Below are positions 5,461 through 6,277 of a stretch of DNA of 6,277 nt, piece by piece. Made by a program: the position numbers and the translations under genes. Each line of letters opens with the position of its first letter. Position 1 is the first letter of the stretch. The DNA comes from Methanosarcinales archaeon (lineage in GTDB: Archaea; Halobacteriota; Syntropharchaeia; Alkanophagales; Methanospirareceae). The stretch lies in the NCBI GenBank assembly GCA_030621945.1, contig JAUXGS010000058.1, positions 1 through 6,277 of the forward strand, in the 5' to 3' direction. The notes under the pieces were generated by a model, which saw only the letters and a program-made list of their open reading frames with translations, did not search any database and had not been told where the DNA came from.

Positions 5461-5781
5461 ACTATTAGTGTCATCGCCCGTCTCATTTTTCGTTGCATTC
5501 TACTCTATCGTGATATTCTGGCAATATTCAAGTAGAGTGTCGGAGAAGTACCAGTAGAGCCTATTGCCTACAGTCAGATTGGGTTCAAAAGGAGTCGCGG
5601 TTCCTACCGTGTAGTTCAAACCCGCGGACAGTGTGTCATTGACTATGAAATTCGTCAGGTTGCAAGTCTGGTTGTTGTTGTGCACCCAAATCTGGAATCG
5701 CACATCGTCTCCGACATCCGCTCTTATTGCATCTGCCCACTCCCCGACCTTGGAGTCAAAAACCGTCTTGTTTACCTCTAC
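5374..5781 (-). repeat. DUF11-like repeat, second copy (contains the TAG)
   Basis: This is a 136-codon unit starting at VEVNKT, with VGDDVRFQIWVHN, TNFIVNDTLSAGL, LYWYF and LEYCQNITIE landmarks. It aligns without gaps to the first copy (5782-6189), with about 87 of 136 residues identical by hand count. The TAG at 5500-5502 replaces the Phe of the first copy. The third copy starts at 5373 and diverges after its first strand. Confidence 0.8.
5500..5502 (-). other. In-frame TAG codon inside the surface protein gene
   Basis: On the minus strand the frame reads ITIE-TAG-NATK. The first repeat has FTIEFNATK and the later domain has IIIEFNATV, so the TAG sits at a conserved aromatic position (Phe). 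The frame is the same on both sides (the distance from 6225 is a whole number of codons) and the 408-base repeat period is unbroken, so this is not a frameshift. It may be a nonsense mutation, an error in the sequence, or a decoded codon (readthrough or pyrrolysine). Confidence 0.9.
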
Positions 5782-6277
5782 GGATGGCAGTTCCCGAACA
5801 TCCACACAGTCATCATCAAAGAATTGAACGTGTGGGTCGGACTCATTGCACCATGCGGACGCATTCACACAATTCGTGTCAGCTCCTGCCTGCACTTTAG
5901 TTGCATTGAATTCTATCGTAAAGTTCTCACAGTACTCAAGTTTAGTGTCAGGAAAGTACCAGTAGAGCGTATTGCCCACAGTCTGATTAGGTTCAAAAGG
6001 TGTCGCACTGCCTGCCACGTATTGTAGACTCGCAGACAGCGTGTCATTGATTATGAAATTAGTCATGTTAAATTCAGGTTCCGCGTTATGTACCCAAATC
6101 TTAAATCGCACTTCATCACCGACATTCGCTCTGACTGCATCTTCCCAGCTCCCAGTATTTGTGTCAAAAGCGGTCTTCTCGGCATCTATCCCCACTTCGG
6201 GCACTTCCGGAACTTCTTTTAGCAATGTGAGCAGCGCCCATTCAGTCCCTAGAATTTGATTGCCACCAAGACCGCAA
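5500..6277 (-). CDS. Surface protein, part upstream of the in-frame TAG: DUF11-like repeats (N-terminus outside window)
   Basis: The frame is open to the right edge, so the start and any signal peptide lie outside. About 258 residues are visible before the TAG. An apparent TTG start at 6225 has no support, because the frame continues upstream as GGNQILGTEWALLTLLKEVP. That piece ends in WALLTL, which vaguely resembles the end of an alpha-helical squalene-cyclase/prenyltransferase-like repeat (low confidence), followed by an EVPEVPEV linker. Then come one complete and one nearly complete DUF11-like domain. Each has a KT start, a VGDxVRFxIWVHN strand, TNFIxNDTLSAxL, ATPFEPN, LYWYF and an LEYC-N-TIE strand. 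DUF11-type domains form beta-sandwich stalks in archaeal and bacterial surface proteins. Cys residues recur at matching points (LEYC, AWCNE/TWCNE), suggesting disulfides. N-X-T/S sites are frequent. If the TAG ended translation, the product would lack its C-terminal anchor. Confidence 0.82.
   Translation of the reverse strand, partial: CGLGGNQILGTEWALLTLLKEVPEVPEVGIDAEKTAFDTNTGSWEDAVRANVGDEVRFKIWVHNAEPEFNMTNFIINDTLSASLQYVAGSATPFEPNQTVGNTLYWYFPDTKLEYCENFTIEFNATKVQAGADTNCVNASAWCNESDPHVQFFDDDCVDVRELPSVEVNKTVFDSKVGEWADAIRADVGDDVRFQIWVHNNNQTCNLTNFIVNDTLSAGLNYTVGTATPFEPNLTVGNRLYWYFSDTLLEYCQNITIE
5782..6189 (-). repeat. DUF11-like repeat, first copy
   Basis: This is a 136-codon unit beginning IDAEKT, with VGDEVRFKIWVHN, TNFIINDTLSASL, ATPFEPN and LEYCENFTIEF landmarks, ending in the acidic FDDDCVDVRE stretch. 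It repeats immediately as the copy at 5374-5781 with an exact 408-base period and no insertions or deletions. Similarity is also visible at the DNA level, so the duplication is fairly recent or kept by gene conversion. Confidence 0.82.

Noticed and set aside
5500..5502. Frameshift or gene boundary as explanation of the TAG
   Set aside because: The reading frame and the 136-codon repeat period are identical on both sides, so no base is gained or lost and no boundary is visible.
5633..6259. Plus-strand open frames opposite the surface protein
   Set aside because: They are repeated antisense shadows caused by the tandem DNA repeat, not homologous genes.

Overview
The window looks like chromosomal DNA from an anaerobic euryarchaeon, most plausibly a methanogen or an anaerobic methane/alkane oxidiser of the Halobacteriota type. 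The evidence is two archaeal-type acetyl-CoA decarbonylase/synthase (ACDS) genes, an archaeal isopentenyl phosphate kinase fragment, TATA-box-like promoters close to start codons, and a surface protein ending in a VPXXXP-type archaeosortase signal. The genus cannot be fixed from this sequence.

Left part (1-3025, + strand): the 3' end of an isopentenyl phosphate kinase gene (archaeal mevalonate pathway, lipid precursor synthesis) is followed after 31 bases by cdhD and then cdhE, which overlap by ATGA. CdhD and CdhE form the corrinoid iron-sulfur methyl-carrier part of ACDS, which links methyl-tetrahydropterin to acetyl-CoA. The CO dehydrogenase and acetyl-CoA synthase subunits (cdhABC) are not in the window.

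Middle (3026-3948): a 315-base non-coding gap holds degenerate short repeats, including an imperfect inverted pair of a GT-rich motif of about 21 bases and a 7-base tandem array. It is followed by an APS-kinase-like P-loop kinase gene (+) with a TATA-like box placed for a leaderless transcript. A hairpin between this gene and the convergent minus-strand gene is a likely shared terminator.

Right part (3949-6277, - strand): a large secreted, cell-surface protein gene runs off the right edge. It carries DUF11-like repeats with an exact 136-codon (408-base) period, dockerin/EF-hand-like calcium motifs, a cysteine cluster, a choice-of-anchor U domain, and a C-terminal VPALTP-TM-basic tail. The frame is broken once, by an in-frame TAG at 5500-5502 exactly where the neighbouring repeat has Phe. 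The frame is otherwise open for about 2.3 kb. None of the five other genuine stops is TAG, so readthrough or pyrrolysine insertion competes with a recent nonsense mutation or a sequence error. This is the most interesting item in the window.
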